A stretch of DNA of 38,116 nt from Bacillota bacterium. Lineage in GTDB: Bacteria; Bacillota; Clostridia; Lachnospirales; Lachnospiraceae. Of this stretch, positions 16,157 through 25,055 are shown piece by piece (the stretch's first letter is position 1; each line of letters starts with the position of its first letter). Made by a program: the position numbers and the translations under genes. Location: NCBI GenBank assembly GCA_023441145.1, contig JAEZQN010000376.1, forward strand, positions 1 to 38,116, in the 5' to 3' direction. The notes below the pieces were generated by a model that saw only the letters and a program-made list of their open reading frames with translations, did not search any database and was not told the DNA's origin.

Positions 16157-16693
16157 TTATATTTTCATTTTTCTCTTCATATCCATCCAGAGTCTTCCAA
16201 TAAAGTATTGAAATGCTCTGTCATAAATGACTAATACCACCTGTCCTACTACAATAAGACCAATAAGTACATAATGATTGATCTCTTGTGTAAGAACTAA
16301 GCTTGGTGCATAAATCAATACTGGGATATACATAGCATTGAATATAAAGAGCTTAAATACTGTGATAATAATACTATTGCGTTTACTGGACTTTGCCTTT
16401 AACAACTTCGTCCATACAAAATCCGTCACCAATAGATAAAAAGCCATCCCCCCATAAGTTAGTACATAAAGCTTATTACCTGGGGTTAAAAAGAAACAAA
16501 GTAGTACGCTGCCCACATAAAAGGCAGCCCCTAGATAAGTACCATTCTCCTTTACTACGATCCCTGTGCAAAAAGATGCCAAAGCTAAGAAAAACAAGGT
16601 ACTCATCTCTATAACACTACCGAGTATTACTAAAACCACAGAAAAAGCCATCATTAGCCCTAAAAAGGACATCTTTCTTGCACTTACATGCAT
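16157..16693 (-). CDS. Polytopic membrane protein of unknown function
   Basis: 178 aa with about five or six hydrophobic segments, ending in a basic tail (MDMKRKMKI). I do not recognise a family. The longest frame begins at 16717 inside the J-domain gene, but the GGGAGGAG ribosome site lies inside that extension. It favours the ATG at 16693, or the GTG at 16699. The start overlaps the end of the J-domain gene by 10 nt, so translation is coupled to it. A membrane partner or anchor for the neighbouring J-domain protein is possible but is inferred from context only. Confidence 0.7.
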   Translation of the reverse strand: MHVSARKMSFLGLMMAFSVVLVILGSVIEMSTLFFLALASFCTGIVVKENGTYLGAAFYVGSVLLCFFLTPGNKLYVLTYGGMAFYLLVTDFVWTKLLKAKSSKRNSIIITVFKLFIFNAMYIPVLIYAPSLVLTQEINHYVLIGLIVVGQVVLVIYDRAFQYFIGRLWMDMKRKMKI

Positions 16694-17355
16694 GAACACA
16701 AATCTCCTCCCATACATTCACAAAAGGTATCAAGAGCCCATAATTTACAGCAGCAATCGCAAGGATCATCTCCCATACCACGGCCATATCCTACACCAGT
16801 AGATTGATAACGACGGTTTCCATACTGTAACTGATCTAATAAGCTTGCATACTCCTGATTAGAAGGGTCTAACTGATATGCTTGTTGTGCGTAACTGTAC
16901 GCTTGAACATTATTACCAATACCACTATTGGCAATTGCTCCATAATAGTACCATCTTGCATTGTGATCTGTAATCTGACTTAACCGACTGATGGCATCTT
17001 GATAACGTCTTTGATTTAAGAACTGAGCTACCTCGGATAATTCCGGTGTATCGTAGGTTGAATTAGCATAAGTACTTCCAAAGCCACGAGCTGCACCTCC
17101 GAAGCCTCCACCTCCGAAGCCACCTGTTCCATAGGAAGAGGAAGAGCTAGAGCTATAACCATTCTCCCTATCCTTCATAATCTGGTTATACGCTTCCTGA
17201 ACCTCTTTAAATTTATCTTCTGCAAGGTTTGATAAAGGATTATTGACATAAGAGTCAGGGTGATATTTTCTAGTTAAATCTCGATAAGCTTTCTTCACCT
17301 CATCATCTGTCGCATTTGGACTAATCTCTAATACTTTATATGGATCTGTTATCAT
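16684..17355 (-). CDS. J-domain protein with Gly/Ser linker, TPR-like region and Cys-rich tail
   Basis: A 223-aa Hsp40-type co-chaperone. The J domain fills residues 1-63 with an intact HPD motif (32-34), so it should stimulate an Hsp70 ATPase. A low-complexity Ser/Gly linker follows (67-95), then a TPR-like helical region (about 104-178). The C-terminal tail has eight cysteines in about 25 residues (CDCCC, CEC, CSC), perhaps a metal or redox site. It lacks the DnaJ zinc-finger and substrate domains, so it is not housekeeping DnaJ. It overlaps the end of the DUF5685 gene by 20 nt and the membrane-protein gene downstream, in one operon. Confidence 0.9.
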   Translation of the reverse strand: MITDPYKVLEISPNATDDEVKKAYRDLTRKYHPDSYVNNPLSNLAEDKFKEVQEAYNQIMKDRENGYSSSSSSSYGTGGFGGGGFGGAARGFGSTYANSTYDTPELSEVAQFLNQRRYQDAISRLSQITDHNARWYYYGAIANSGIGNNVQAYSYAQQAYQLDPSNQEYASLLDQLQYGNRRYQSTGVGYGRGMGDDPCDCCCKLWALDTFCECMGGDLCSCM

Positions 17356-18196
17356 CAGTTTCGTTCCTTTCTTTTACACATTTCTGACGCAATTTGTCAT
17401 ACTTACACCAAACGCCAGCATATAATATATTTCTTAAAATATCTATTTCTGGTTTTACCAGAATAGGTAGTTTCTCAAATGCCTTAGTGGCCTCTGCCAT
17501 CATTAAGGTTAATACATGATCGATATCCTCTGAAAGCTTCTCCTTAGGAACCTCACGAAATGGATTATAGCAACCCTTCTTTACGTCTTCCTCTAAATCT
17601 TCGTATGCATCCAAGATATAGATAAACTTTCCTAAATAGAATCCAAGATTCCTGAGATCTTCCTGCCACTGATCCTCCTTATAAACAAAGAATTCAGCCA
17701 TTAGTTCCCCAAAAGGCCTCGCCACATAATCTAGTCTAGTCTCTCCTGCTTTCTCTAATTCGCTTAGCTCCTTAAGAGTCCGCTTAATTACCTCTACTTG
17801 GCGTGGATACTTCTTCTCTATCCGCTTATACTTACGTTTCATTAGTTTGGCTCCAGATAGCCCTTTAATACTTTTCTCGTCCTCCCAATCATCTCTAAAA
17901 TGATGATAGGACAATGCTATATTCATAGCCGCTGCATAGGAAGTGATCTCATTACTTAACATAGCATGCTTCTTCACTGGATGAACAATACAATGATGAG
18001 CCTCATTAATAGGTTTTTCCTCATACAATGCAGTCAATAATACTATTAAAAAAGTCATGTCATAGGTTAAAGTAAATTGACCAACTACTCCATATTCTTT
18101 TTTAAGAGTTCGACATAAACCACAATAATAGGAATGATATCTTTCATACTCTCTAATCTTTAGTTCTGGTTTGTTTATCATTACATAGCCAAACAT
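17336..18196 (-). CDS. DUF5685 family protein
   Basis: A 286-aa protein opening with the hallmark MFGYVMINKPELKIREY followed by YYCGLC. It is mainly helical. C25 and C28 (CGLC) plus C69 might bind a metal. Two Asp-rich segments stand out: RDDWED (D102, D103, D106: a DDxxD) and DAYEDLEEDVKKGCYNP (196-212). They resemble the two metal-binding motifs of squalene/phytoene synthase-type isoprenoid synthases. Prenyl-diphosphate binding is therefore an inference worth testing; no activity is established to my knowledge. I chose ATG 18196 (GGAGG, 5 nt) over 18214. It is the first gene of the cluster and overlaps the J-domain gene. Confidence 0.88.
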   Translation of the reverse strand: MFGYVMINKPELKIREYERYHSYYCGLCRTLKKEYGVVGQFTLTYDMTFLIVLLTALYEEKPINEAHHCIVHPVKKHAMLSNEITSYAAAMNIALSYHHFRDDWEDEKSIKGLSGAKLMKRKYKRIEKKYPRQVEVIKRTLKELSELEKAGETRLDYVARPFGELMAEFFVYKEDQWQEDLRNLGFYLGKFIYILDAYEDLEEDVKKGCYNPFREVPKEKLSEDIDHVLTLMMAEATKAFEKLPILVKPEIDILRNILYAGVWCKYDKLRQKCVKERNETDDNRSI

Positions 18197-18274
18197 AAGG
18201 CCTCCATAAATCAATTTCCCTACTTTGCTTATGAGTTATAACTTATTATCCTAATCCAATCTCTAAGCATAATC

Positions 18275-18283
18275 ATTATACCA
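18275..18283 (-). promoter_or_regulatory. Extended -10 promoter of the DUF5685 cluster
   Basis: On the minus strand TGGTATAAT is a perfect extended -10 element (TGnTATAAT). The -35 region is weak. It lies in the 115-nt gap between the upstream zinc-ribbon gene and DUF5685. Confidence 0.6.
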
Positions 18284-18311
18284 TTAATCAGTTTGGGAAA
18301 ACACCTCTTTT

Positions 18312-18752
18312 TTATGTTCTTTTAATGAACTCCTGTTTACAGCTAGGGCAAGTAATGGCAATTTTACCTTTTCCCTTAGGAACACGAATCATCTGTCCAC
18401 ATTTACCACATTGAAATATCTTATGATTTTTGTCTGCTTTTGGTTTTGTGGTTGGCTTATAACCATAATAAGCTGAGCCTCTTTTACTCTTCCCATGAGG
18501 TAATTTATTACGAATTGGTCCATATATTCTCATAAACTTTTGATTTTCAGCAGTACGTCTTGCAATATTTCTAGAAAACATACGAAAGAATATCAAGAAA
18601 AATAGTACATAGCTAAAAAACAAAACTATAACAGAGCCGGTAAAGGACAGTACAATACTTAATATCAAATATACAACTAATAGTGCAATATTCAATTGGT
18701 CAGAACCATATCTACCAATCATCCATTGACGGAAACGATCCATTAATCTCAT
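18312..18752 (-). CDS. Membrane protein with C-terminal zinc ribbon
   Basis: 146 aa. Two adjacent hydrophobic segments (about residues 22-58) form a hairpin, followed by a basic linker (KLPHGKSKRGSAYYGYKPTTK) and a C-terminal ribbon CGKC ... CPSC. The ribbon should face the cytoplasm by the positive-inside rule. I do not know its function. It lies upstream of the DUF5685 cluster on the same strand, but a separate promoter lies between them, so co-transcription is uncertain. The ATG is preceded by AGAGGT at 8 nt. Confidence 0.8.
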   Translation of the reverse strand: MRLMDRFRQWMIGRYGSDQLNIALLVVYLILSIVLSFTGSVIVLFFSYVLFFLIFFRMFSRNIARRTAENQKFMRIYGPIRNKLPHGKSKRGSAYYGYKPTTKPKADKNHKIFQCGKCGQMIRVPKGKGKIAITCPSCKQEFIKRT

Positions 18753-18934
18753 AGTAATACCTCTTTCTATTTGGATTCTGAGTGTTACTTAGTATATTAG
18801 TGTTATATGAGGAAGTTGTCAATGAAACAAATCTTAAAAGATTATTAAAATATATCCAAGCCTTGTTATATTTTTTTCATTTTGTACATAATTTATATAA
18901 TATTTGTTATATTCTGTATATTTATAAAATAAAA

Positions 18935-18963
18935 TTGATAATTTACTTATTTTCATGTAAAAT
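18935..18963 (+). promoter_or_regulatory. Probable nhaC promoter
   Basis: TTGATA (18935-18940), a 17-nt spacer and TAAAAT (18958-18963). Transcription would begin near 18970, about 15 nt before a terminator-like hairpin. Confidence 0.55.
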
Positions 18964-18984
18964 GCTTATACAAATGATTTTTTT

Positions 18985-19025
18985 AATCATAGAACGAACT
19001 AATTGTCTATGATTTTATTTTTTTA
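18985..19025 (+). terminator. Terminator-like hairpin in the nhaC leader
   Basis: AATCATAGA (18985-18993) pairs perfectly with TCTATGATT (19006-19014), followed by TTATTTTTTTT on the plus strand only. No plus-strand gene lies upstream for it to end, so it probably acts within the nhaC leader as an attenuator or start-proximal stem. Confidence 0.65.
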
Positions 19026-19053
19026 CATCATATACAAGAAAGGATAAAAATTT

Positions 19054-20562
19054 ATGCAAGCAACTATTTGGGCTATACTCCCACCAGTCATTGCTATTGT
19101 ACTGGCTTTACTGACCAAAGAAGTATACCTTTCCTTGATGGTTGGTATTTTAGCTGGTGCCTTTCTCTTGACTGGATTTACAAATCCAATTTCTGCATTA
19201 AATGTAACTTTAGACGCAATGAACGCTAAAATAGGAGGCAATATCGACATTCTAGTTTTCCTTGTATTATTAGGAATTATCGTTGCCTTAATCAGCAAAT
19301 CTGGGGCTTCAAGGGCGTACGGCAACTGGGCATCAGGGGTTATCAAATCCAAACGTGGGGCACTATTATCCACCTCTGCTTTGGGTGCTTTAATTTTTGT
19401 AGATGACTATTTTAACTGTTTGACTGTCGGTACAGTTATGCGTCCATTAACAGATAAATACAAAATAACTAGAGCAAAATTGGCATATATTATTGATGCT
19501 ACGGCTGCACCCGTTTGTATCATTGCCCCTATTTCTAGCTGGGCGGCTGCTGTTAGTTCTTCCTTGCCAAAGGACATAAATATAAATGGGTTCCAGTTGT
19601 TTTTAGACTCTATCCCATTTAACCTATATGCCCTATTTACAATCGCTTTTATGCTATTTTTAGTGATCACAAACATGGACTTCTTCTCCATGAAAAGAGT
19701 AGAAAAGGAAGGAATCAACAAGGACCTACTTATGGACCATGATGAAATAAAGATAGTGGGAAAAGGTACAGTGATTGACCTTGTCATTCCAATTCTTGTT
19801 CTAATTGCTTCCTGTATATTCTTTATGCTACACTCTGGTGGCTTTTTTAAAGGTGCTAACTTAATCCACGCTTTTGCAAACTGCTCTTCTGCAAGAAGCT
19901 TGGTACTTGGCTCTTTATTTACTATATTCTTTATATTCGTTATGTACTTATTACGAAGAACAATAAACTTTAAACAATTTTGCGAGAGTTTTACAGAAGG
20001 TTTTAAGGCGATGGCTCCAGCTATCTTAATTCTCTGTTTAGCTTGGACTCTATCCGCTATTTGTGATGCAGAACACTTAGATTTAAAAGGCTTTGTACAA
20101 AATAATATTATGTATATTGACCGTGTTAAAATCCTTGTTCCAGCAGTATTTTTCTTAGTATCCTTAGGACTTTCTTTTTCCACAGGAACCTCCTGGGGTA
20201 CCTTCGCAATTTTAATTCCAATTGCAGTAACTGTATACGATCCAGTGATAGAATATAATATGCTAGTAGTAGGTGTAGCTGCTATTCTAGCAGGAGCGGT
20301 ATGTGGTGATCATATATCGCCAATCTCTGATACCACTATTCTAGCATCTGCAGGGGCTAAGTGTAATCATATCGAGCACGTTTCTACACAGCTTCCATAT
20401 GCTCTTAGTGTGGCTAGCTGCTGTCTCATTGGCTTTGTATTTGCCGGTGTATTTAACAGCGGATTTATTGGTTTTATCAGTGGTTTCATTACATTAATGG
20501 TTCTAATGCTTGTCTTGTATATTGTATTTCATAACAAAGAGAAACTTAAATTCAATAAATAA
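19054..20562 (+). CDS. NhaC family Na+/H+ antiporter
   Basis: A 502-aa membrane transporter with about 11-12 hydrophobic segments. Family landmarks are present: APVCIIAPISSWAAAVSS near residues 153-170, the central STGTSWGTFAILIPIA, and CGDHISPISDTTILASAGA near 416-434. Members exchange Na+ (some Li+, or organic substrates such as malate/lactate in MleN-type relatives) for H+ across the plasma membrane, so the exact substrate is open. The start follows AGAAAGGA. It is a single-gene unit, with a possible attenuator in its leader and a strong shared terminator after it. Confidence 0.93.
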   Translation: MQATIWAILPPVIAIVLALLTKEVYLSLMVGILAGAFLLTGFTNPISALNVTLDAMNAKIGGNIDILVFLVLLGIIVALISKSGASRAYGNWASGVIKSKRGALLSTSALGALIFVDDYFNCLTVGTVMRPLTDKYKITRAKLAYIIDATAAPVCIIAPISSWAAAVSSSLPKDININGFQLFLDSIPFNLYALFTIAFMLFLVITNMDFFSMKRVEKEGINKDLLMDHDEIKIVGKGTVIDLVIPILVLIASCIFFMLHSGGFFKGANLIHAFANCSSARSLVLGSLFTIFFIFVMYLLRRTINFKQFCESFTEGFKAMAPAILILCLAWTLSAICDAEHLDLKGFVQNNIMYIDRVKILVPAVFFLVSLGLSFSTGTSWGTFAILIPIAVTVYDPVIEYNMLVVGVAAILAGAVCGDHISPISDTTILASAGAKCNHIEHVSTQLPYALSVASCCLIGFVFAGVFNSGFIGFISGFITLMVLMLVLYIVFHNKEKLKFNK

Positions 20563-20619
20563 CTCAGTCTTTACAAGAACAAAGAGTCTCGAAAGCAAAG
20601 CAATTTCCTATGTAATAAT

Positions 20620-20670
20620 AAAAGAACCCATGTAAATAGCTATAGCATACTATTTACATGGGTTCTCTCT
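20620..20670. terminator. Bidirectional terminator between nhaC and metF
   Basis: A perfect 17-bp stem (20623-20639 with 20650-20666) has TCTCTTT on the plus side and, on the minus strand, TTTTATTATT after it. It serves both convergent genes. Confidence 0.92.
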
Positions 20671-21534
20671 TTATATAATTTCACTTAAATTATCCTGAAT
20701 CGCTTTAGCGACCTCTGGCTTATTCATAGAATAAACATGGATTGCATTCACTCCATTGGCAAGTAAGTCTATAATCTGCTCTGTAGCATAGGCGATACCG
20801 GCCTGCTTCATAGCGGAAGGATTGTCTCCGAATTTCTGCACAATAGCCTTAAATCGACTTGGTAGATAGGTTCCAGAAAGCTCACATATTCTTTTAATCT
20901 GATTACCATTTGTCACAGGCATAATGCCCGCAATTACGGGTATTCTGATTCCTCTTTCGCGAATCTTGAATAAATACTTATATAAAATATTATTATCAAA
21001 GAACATTTGTGTCGTTAAAAAGTCACATCCAGCTTCTACCTTTTTCTTAAGATAACTGATATCTTCCTCTAATGTCTTAGCTTCCACATGGCCCTCTGGA
21101 TAGCAAGCAGCACCTATACAAAAATCAGATTTCGCCCTTATGGCTGACACTAATTCATTAGCATACTGGTAACCGTCTGTTATATGATTATATATATCCT
21201 TTGGTTTATCCCCGCGTAGAGCCAGTATGTTTTCAATCCCTTGTGCCTTTAGTAAATCTAGCTGACCCTCAATTGCTTCCTTACTAGAGGAAACACAGGT
21301 TAAATGTGCCAGAGGTGTAACTCCAAATAGGTTCTTAAGATTAGTAGCAATAGATACCGTATGGGCGCTAGTACCGCCACCTGCACCATAAGTGACACTC
21401 ATAAAGGATGGCTTAAGCTTAGCAATTTCCTCTGTTGCTACTCTAACCTTCTCGTAGTCACTATTTGTCTTAGGTGGAAAAACCTCAAAGGATAAGGTTG
21501 GCTTGCCTTGCCCAACAATGTCACAAATCTTCAT
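20671..21534 (-). CDS. metF: Methylenetetrahydrofolate reductase
   Basis: A 287-aa TIM-barrel flavoprotein reducing 5,10-methylene-THF to 5-methyl-THF for methionine synthesis or one-carbon metabolism. Landmarks are SFEVFPPKT, VTYGAGGG, LALRGDKP, AACYPEGH, CDFLTTQMFFD and GIMPVTNG. The start is the ATG at 21534 after GAGG; a TTG at 21540 could add two residues. The gene begins 3 nt downstream of the stop of the large GGDEF/EAL gene, so the two are probably co-transcribed even though their functions look unrelated. No metH or metV is in the window. Confidence 0.96.
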   Translation of the reverse strand: MKICDIVGQGKPTLSFEVFPPKTNSDYEKVRVATEEIAKLKPSFMSVTYGAGGGTSAHTVSIATNLKNLFGVTPLAHLTCVSSSKEAIEGQLDLLKAQGIENILALRGDKPKDIYNHITDGYQYANELVSAIRAKSDFCIGAACYPEGHVEAKTLEEDISYLKKKVEAGCDFLTTQMFFDNNILYKYLFKIRERGIRIPVIAGIMPVTNGNQIKRICELSGTYLPSRFKAIVQKFGDNPSAMKQAGIAYATEQIIDLLANGVNAIHVYSMNKPEVAKAIQDNLSEII

Positions 21535-21536
21535 GA

Positions 21537-24500
21537 TCAAACCTCACTTTTACTCTCATCGGTTTCTATTATCATATCGTCAAAATCCTTTAAAGGCATT
21601 GGTTTAGCATAATAGTAACCCTGCCCAATAACACAATTACATCTATTCAGAAAATCTACATGCTCTCTCGTCTCGATTCCTTCAGCCATCACTTCTAGTT
21701 TAAGGTTGTGAATCATCTTGATAGAATCCTCGATAATAATTCTACCTCTAGAGTTTTCGCTAATATCCTCAAAGAATGCCTTATCTAGCTTGATGACATC
21801 AATAGGAACAGACTTTAACATATTAAGTGAAGAAAATCCACTTCCAAAGTCATCCATATGTAAGACAAAACCGTTTTTCTTTAAATCATACATTAAACCA
21901 TAGAGCATACGTACATTTTCCATAAAGAGACTCTCTGTAAACTCCAGTTCTAACAAATTAACTGGAATTTGATATTTATTTACTAGATTCAATAATTTTT
22001 GTACTAGGGATGGGTCGTAAATATGCAATCTTGATATATTCACTGAGATTGGACACTCAACACCCATATCCAACAATTTTCTCAGTTCTTTACATGCCTG
22101 CTCCCACATATACTCATCTAGTTGTAATATGAAACCATTTTTCTCAAATAACTTAATAAAACGGTTCGGATACAATATCCCTTGCTTAGGATGATGCCAT
22201 CTAACTAACGCCTCTGCCCCTACCACCTGATTGGTACGTAGATTATATTTCGGTTGAAGGTACATCTTAAATTCCTCATTTAACAAGGCATTATACATTT
22301 CTGCTTCAATTCTCTGTGTCTCCACCAATTCCTTACGGTACTCTTCATTGTAGAAGGCATAATATTGATTGGTGAGCCCTTTGATAGGACGACAAGCTAG
22401 TCTAGCCCAGTCACACATTAATCGAATCGGAATACTTAAATCTGTTACAAGGTAAACTCCAAAAGAGATTTTAAAGCTAGCATTGGTATATGAAGCCTTA
22501 CAGCATTCTTCACGTATGCAATTAATGACATCAACAATATCCTGTCTAGTATCATAACAAATAAGAATCGTAAAACAATCGGCATAATACCGGCAGTACA
22601 CCTTGTCTTCCAAAGTTAAACCACGCAATACATCCGCAATATAACAGATGATCTGATCTCCAACCTCTTCACTATACACATCATTGATTACACGGAAGTT
22701 GTCAATATCAAAAGAGATAATGGCATAGTTTTTACTGGTATCTGACCATATTTTCTCCCTTGCAACATCATAAAATTTATTAGCTTGATATAATCCTGTG
22801 AGAGAATCAAAGCTCTTCTCATCTTCAAGCTTTTGAATCATATGAGTCTTAGTCTTATCCTCGTATTTACGCATTTCATCACTTCGACTCTTTTGCACGT
22901 CTTTAAACATAATAACACAGATCACATCACCCTGAGGATTTACTTCGTTCAAAACAGCCTCAATAAAGTACCAGTGAAATTCCTGATTATGGTTAAATAC
23001 TCGAATGTATCGATGTACTAATCGTTCTTCATTAGTGAATGTTTCTATCAAGTTTACACGACCAAAATATTGAACATAATCCATTTGTTCCTCTGTGTCA
23101 AATATCTCCTTATGAATATGCTCAAACATCTCTGTATACGTTCTAAAATTATGCTCACTTCCTATGTAATCTTCTTCGTTAAAACGCCTTACTTTATCTT
23201 TTGTCAAATTTACTACATAGATGTAATCATAACTTTCTAGTATTGTTTTACTAAAGCTATCACATACAATACTATTAAAATCTTCCTTGCTAGTAAGCTC
23301 CATTAAATCTGTTACATCAATTTCACTACTAGTTCTATCCGCTAGTTTTTTCATGTTATCACTTAAGTCATTATAGCAGACAAAAGTATCTTTTCCTCTT
23401 AACTTAGCCTGATACAAGGCAATATCTGCGGTTTTATATAAATCTTGGAACGTTTTAATATTTTCAAAAGCACTTACACCAACACTTACCGTAACATGAT
23501 CTATACTTTCTCTAACCTGCTTGCATATAGCTTCTGCTTTCTCATAGATAGAGTATACCGTTGGTACATCTTTAATAAAGACAATAAATTCATCTCCACC
23601 AAGACGACCTATTAAATCCTTTTCATCGGATAGGTCACGTAGAATATCACCTATTTTCATTAAGACATTGTCACCCTCTAAATGTCCATAAAAATCATTA
23701 ATATTTTTAAAATTATCGATATCGATAATAAATAAAGCTAACAACTTATCTTTCTCATATTTTGCAAGATATTTTTCTATTACATCTTGTGAATACTCGC
23801 GATTACTAACTCGAGTAAGATAGTCTGTATTAGCTTTAATCATTAACTTATGTTCAATCTCTTTATGTACAGTGACATCGCTTATTTTACCAACCAAGAC
23901 CATGGCCTCATTATCCTCAGAGAAGATACACTGAGCCACTAAATAAATCCAGTTTGTCTTCTTGTTGCCTATCTCATAGCAGAGATATCCATCAATGCTT
24001 TCTAACTTATCCTCTGTAAACTGGGTAAATATTCTCTTTATTTCATCTCGGCTTTCCTCTGTAAGGCGGCCACCAGGCAATGAATTGGACATCGCTTTCT
24101 TGTAAAAGTTGGATATATAACAAGGACGTTTGACGGTACTTTGCTCTCCACCAAAGTAGCGCATTACATCGGTCTCTCTGTCATACTCAAACATTACCTC
24201 ACTAGCAAAGGAAAGGATCATCTTATAACGTTCCTCAAAATTCTTTAATTCCTGTTCTTTCCTCATGTTTTCTGTCATAGCTGAAAGAATACAATAGACT
24301 ACTTCACTACTATTAGGTGTTTTACTTATTGGCATAATCTGAACCTTATAAAGCAAAGAAAGTCCATCCTTGGTTTTAACAGAAAGATTTCCAGTAATAA
24401 TCCTATCTTCACTTACACTCTTATTGACGATAGCACAAAATGATACTCTATCTTTTTCCTCAATCACTTCTAGAAAATTACCATTGTATATATGATTTAT

Positions 24501-25043
24501 TTCCCAAGAATTATAACCTGTATCCCTTAAAAGATTTCCATTACACCATGTGATGGGAAATCCTTCCTTTAGCTCTAATTTTAAGATTGCTGCTGGGAGA
24601 CTGTCCGTAAAATGTTGAATCTCTAAACTGTTTTGTTGTTCCTTCTCAATGCTATTCTTAAGCTCTGTCACATCATAAATGTATAAACGAAATATAGGAA
24701 ATTGAGACTGGTACAACTTTTCAGTGTAAACAGCACGAACCAAAACTAATCGTTTGTCATTCTTGGTGGTATACTCAAAGGAGAAGTTTTTTTCTCCTCT
24801 TTGTATCCCTTGGTTTAATATCTTAACTTCTTCGTAAATGGATTCATCCTCTATGAAGTAGTTTATATCCTTGCTAAAATTATTGTCTATAATATTAAGA
24901 ATTTCAACTTTTCCTTGACAGTAAGCTACTTCAATAAGTGCTCCCGCAAGTGCACTTTGATAGGAATTTGATATTTCTTTAAAAACACCTGAGGCATCAT
25001 TACAGTTCAATACACCTAACCTCCTACTATATAAATGCGACAT
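21537..25043 (-). CDS. Multidomain PAS / GGDEF / GGDEF / EAL signalling protein
   Basis: 1168 aa, apparently soluble. PAS-like sensor regions occupy about 1-400 (near 30-130, 145-260 and 270-395). GGDEF-1 (about 402-555) has intact GGDEF at 482-486 but DEKD where an inhibitory-site RxxD would have arginine. Another PAS-like region follows (about 600-720). GGDEF-2 (about 742-900) is degenerate (YADCF at 820-824). The EAL domain (about 912-1155) is complete: E944-A-L, N1002, E1034, D1064-D1065, K1085, E1121. A bifunctional c-di-GMP enzyme is likely, but net direction is unknown. The ribosome site is weak and the promoter very close to the start. Confidence 0.92.
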   Translation of the reverse strand: MSHLYSRRLGVLNCNDASGVFKEISNSYQSALAGALIEVAYCQGKVEILNIIDNNFSKDINYFIEDESIYEEVKILNQGIQRGEKNFSFEYTTKNDKRLVLVRAVYTEKLYQSQFPIFRLYIYDVTELKNSIEKEQQNSLEIQHFTDSLPAAILKLELKEGFPITWCNGNLLRDTGYNSWEINHIYNGNFLEVIEEKDRVSFCAIVNKSVSEDRIITGNLSVKTKDGLSLLYKVQIMPISKTPNSSEVVYCILSAMTENMRKEQELKNFEERYKMILSFASEVMFEYDRETDVMRYFGGEQSTVKRPCYISNFYKKAMSNSLPGGRLTEESRDEIKRIFTQFTEDKLESIDGYLCYEIGNKKTNWIYLVAQCIFSEDNEAMVLVGKISDVTVHKEIEHKLMIKANTDYLTRVSNREYSQDVIEKYLAKYEKDKLLALFIIDIDNFKNINDFYGHLEGDNVLMKIGDILRDLSDEKDLIGRLGGDEFIVFIKDVPTVYSIYEKAEAICKQVRESIDHVTVSVGVSAFENIKTFQDLYKTADIALYQAKLRGKDTFVCYNDLSDNMKKLADRTSSEIDVTDLMELTSKEDFNSIVCDSFSKTILESYDYIYVVNLTKDKVRRFNEEDYIGSEHNFRTYTEMFEHIHKEIFDTEEQMDYVQYFGRVNLIETFTNEERLVHRYIRVFNHNQEFHWYFIEAVLNEVNPQGDVICVIMFKDVQKSRSDEMRKYEDKTKTHMIQKLEDEKSFDSLTGLYQANKFYDVAREKIWSDTSKNYAIISFDIDNFRVINDVYSEEVGDQIICYIADVLRGLTLEDKVYCRYYADCFTILICYDTRQDIVDVINCIREECCKASYTNASFKISFGVYLVTDLSIPIRLMCDWARLACRPIKGLTNQYYAFYNEEYRKELVETQRIEAEMYNALLNEEFKMYLQPKYNLRTNQVVGAEALVRWHHPKQGILYPNRFIKLFEKNGFILQLDEYMWEQACKELRKLLDMGVECPISVNISRLHIYDPSLVQKLLNLVNKYQIPVNLLELEFTESLFMENVRMLYGLMYDLKKNGFVLHMDDFGSGFSSLNMLKSVPIDVIKLDKAFFEDISENSRGRIIIEDSIKMIHNLKLEVMAEGIETREHVDFLNRCNCVIGQGYYYAKPMPLKDFDDMIIETDESKSEV

Positions 25044-25055
25044 ATTTCACCATAT

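Larger units (their letters stand above)
18753..19053. other. AT-rich divergent intergenic region
   Basis: About 300 nt, very AT-rich, between the leftward zinc-ribbon gene and nhaC. It holds a probable nhaC promoter and a terminator-like hairpin, listed separately. A 76-codon plus-strand frame across it looks like a chance product of base composition. Confidence 0.6.

Noticed and set aside
18782..19012. 76-codon plus-strand frame before nhaC
   Set aside because: Very AT-rich, Ile/Leu/Tyr-heavy translation with no ribosome site; it overlaps the nhaC promoter and hairpin.
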